From positions 45,107 through 109,106 of the forward strand of contig JAFUOS010000020.1 in the NCBI GenBank assembly GCA_017472665.1: a stretch of DNA of 64,000 nucleotides, written 5' to 3'. The notes beneath the pieces were generated by a model. That model did not search any database. It was not told the origin of the DNA and saw only the letters and a list, made by a program, of their open reading frames with translations. Source of the stretch: Tyzzerella sp. Its GTDB lineage: Bacteria > Bacillota > Clostridia > Lachnospirales > Lachnospiraceae. Position numbers and translations under genes: made by a program. Below, piece by piece: positions 63,641 to 64,000 of this stretch (the first letter of the stretch is position 1; each line of letters starts with the position of its first letter).

Positions 63641-63675
63641 TAAAGCCTTGAGAACGTCGAGTTTTCAAGGCTTTA
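63641..63675. terminator. Terminator-like hairpin near the right end
   Basis: AAAGCCTTGA ... TTCAAGGCTTT stem. On the plus strand it ends the defence operon; on the minus strand it would stop RNA from the ancestral queT promoter from entering the element. Confidence 0.7.
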
Positions 63676-63713
63676 TGATTGTTTACAAACTATGATAAAA
63701 CTATCATTTCCAA

Positions 63714-63749
63714 AGTTTTGTTTATTGTCAGGATGGTTTCGAACTGACG
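63714..63749. repeat. Right 36-bp direct repeat: orphan copy of the preQ1 aptamer
   Basis: Identical to 57436-57471. On the minus strand it again forms the GTCAG/CTGAC stem, the loop and the A-rich tail, but the tail continues ACTTTGG instead of ACTAAGG and no gene follows it. Confidence 0.85.
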
Positions 63750-63755
63750 GTTAGG

Positions 63756-63784
63756 AGTATAGCATAGGTCGAGGGGAAAAGCAA
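63756..63784 (-). promoter_or_regulatory. Ancestral queT promoter, now orphaned
   Basis: Minus strand TTGCTT (63784-63779), 17-bp spacer, TATACT (63761-63756). Transcription would begin at about 63749, exactly the first base of the right aptamer copy, as expected for a preQ1 leader. Confidence 0.65.
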
Positions 63785-63835
63785 GAAAATTAAAAGAGTG
63801 GACAATATAGTCCACCCTTTCATGAGTCCGGTAGT

Positions 63836-64000
63836 GTAACTTAATTTGTGTTTTTGGTTAAATTTTACTCCTTTTTGGTAAGAATTAAGATATGACAATT
63901 CTTATCAAGAAGGAGTATTTTTATGGCAGTAGCAAAAGACCAAATACGACAGATAATCGCACAGAACGACATTCAAAATGTATCTGATGTATACGCTCTA
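63836..64000 (+). mobile_element. IS256-family insertion sequence, left end (runs off the window)
   Basis: The putative terminal sequence GTAGTGTAACTTAATTTGTG is followed by a dyad (TAAGAATT...AATTCTTA) and a transposase start. It lies 86 bases beyond the right repeat of the defence element. The other end is outside the window. Confidence 0.65.
63924..64000 (+). CDS. IS256-family (mutator type) transposase, N-terminal fragment
   Basis: ATG at 63924 after AGAAGGAG; 25 codons visible, cut by the window end. MAVAKDQIRQIIAQND then VSDVYAL matches the usual start of this family (xxKEQIRQIIxENxxxxxADVYxL). Catalytic DDE residues are beyond the window. Confidence 0.7.

Larger units (their letters stand above)
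57436..63749. mobile_element. Integrated element in the queT riboswitch, carrying a Pycsar-like operon
   Basis: About 6.3 kb bounded by an exact 36-bp direct repeat (57436-57471 and 63714-63749). The content differs from the flanks: excisionase-like and tyrosine recombinase genes, inner short repeats like integrase arm sites, small accessory genes, and a three-gene defence-like operon. The recombinase is broken, so the element is probably fixed. Gene order: four minus-strand genes on the left, five plus-strand genes on the right. Confidence 0.78.

Overview
The window is a low-GC Firmicutes chromosome segment, most likely from a Lachnospiraceae (Clostridia) gut-type anaerobe. The evidence is a sporulation block (yabP, yabQ, spoIIE, a CotS-like gene), a T-box leader before metG, meso-diaminopimelate dehydrogenase, a flavodiiron protein, a LacL/LacM-type beta-galactosidase and a giant Cna_B surface protein with a PKTS-type sorting signal. 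Genus cannot be fixed from sequence reading alone.

Layout. 0-11.4 kb: one giant wall-anchored adhesin (vWA domain plus about 22 Cna_B-like modules). 11.4-13.3 kb: a repeat-rich stretch around a PD-(D/E)XK-like protein, with two copies of a dispersed ~155-170 bp non-coding element and two minisatellites. 13.3-23.5 kb: the conserved block cotS-like, hup, rqcP, yabP, yabQ, divIC, spoIIE, tilS, hpt, ftsH, then a GH13 glycosidase. 23.5-29.1 kb: four tRNAs (Tyr, Leu, Phe, Gly), an MFS transporter, a GDPD, a flavodiiron protein, a dinD relic and adenosine deaminase. 29.2-33 kb: a third dispersed element, a DUF885 lipoprotein and an AbgT transporter. 33-41.7 kb: Fic, T-box/metG, ddh, tatD, rsmA, citrate synthase, lipase-like hydrolase. 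41.7-46.7 kb: a candidate structured RNA, a 27-residue microORF and a lactose operon (GPH transporter, lacL, lacM) followed by a decayed acetyltransferase. 47-57.4 kb: methyltransferase, secreted propeller-like protein, ECF sigma/anti-sigma-like pair, lipid acyltransferase/PAP2 pair, a phased cluster of DnaA boxes, an Rpn-like protein, and queT with a preQ1-I riboswitch.

The most striking region is 57.4-63.75 kb. It is bounded by an exact 36-bp direct repeat, and each copy is essentially the whole preQ1-I aptamer of the queT leader. The ancestral queT promoter lies just outside the far copy, so a ~6.3-kb element appears to have inserted into the riboswitch. It carries an excisionase-like gene, a broken tyrosine recombinase, arm-site-like repeats, several small minus-strand genes, and a three-gene operon. 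That operon encodes an ImmA/IrrE-like metalloprotease, a class III nucleotide cyclase fused to a degenerate Nudix-like domain, and a three-helix membrane protein resembling Pycsar (PycTM/DUF5706) effectors. I read it as a variant Pycsar-type anti-phage system. An IS256-family insertion sequence begins just beyond it and runs off the window.

Functional assignments are from motif recognition and synteny by eye; no database search was run.
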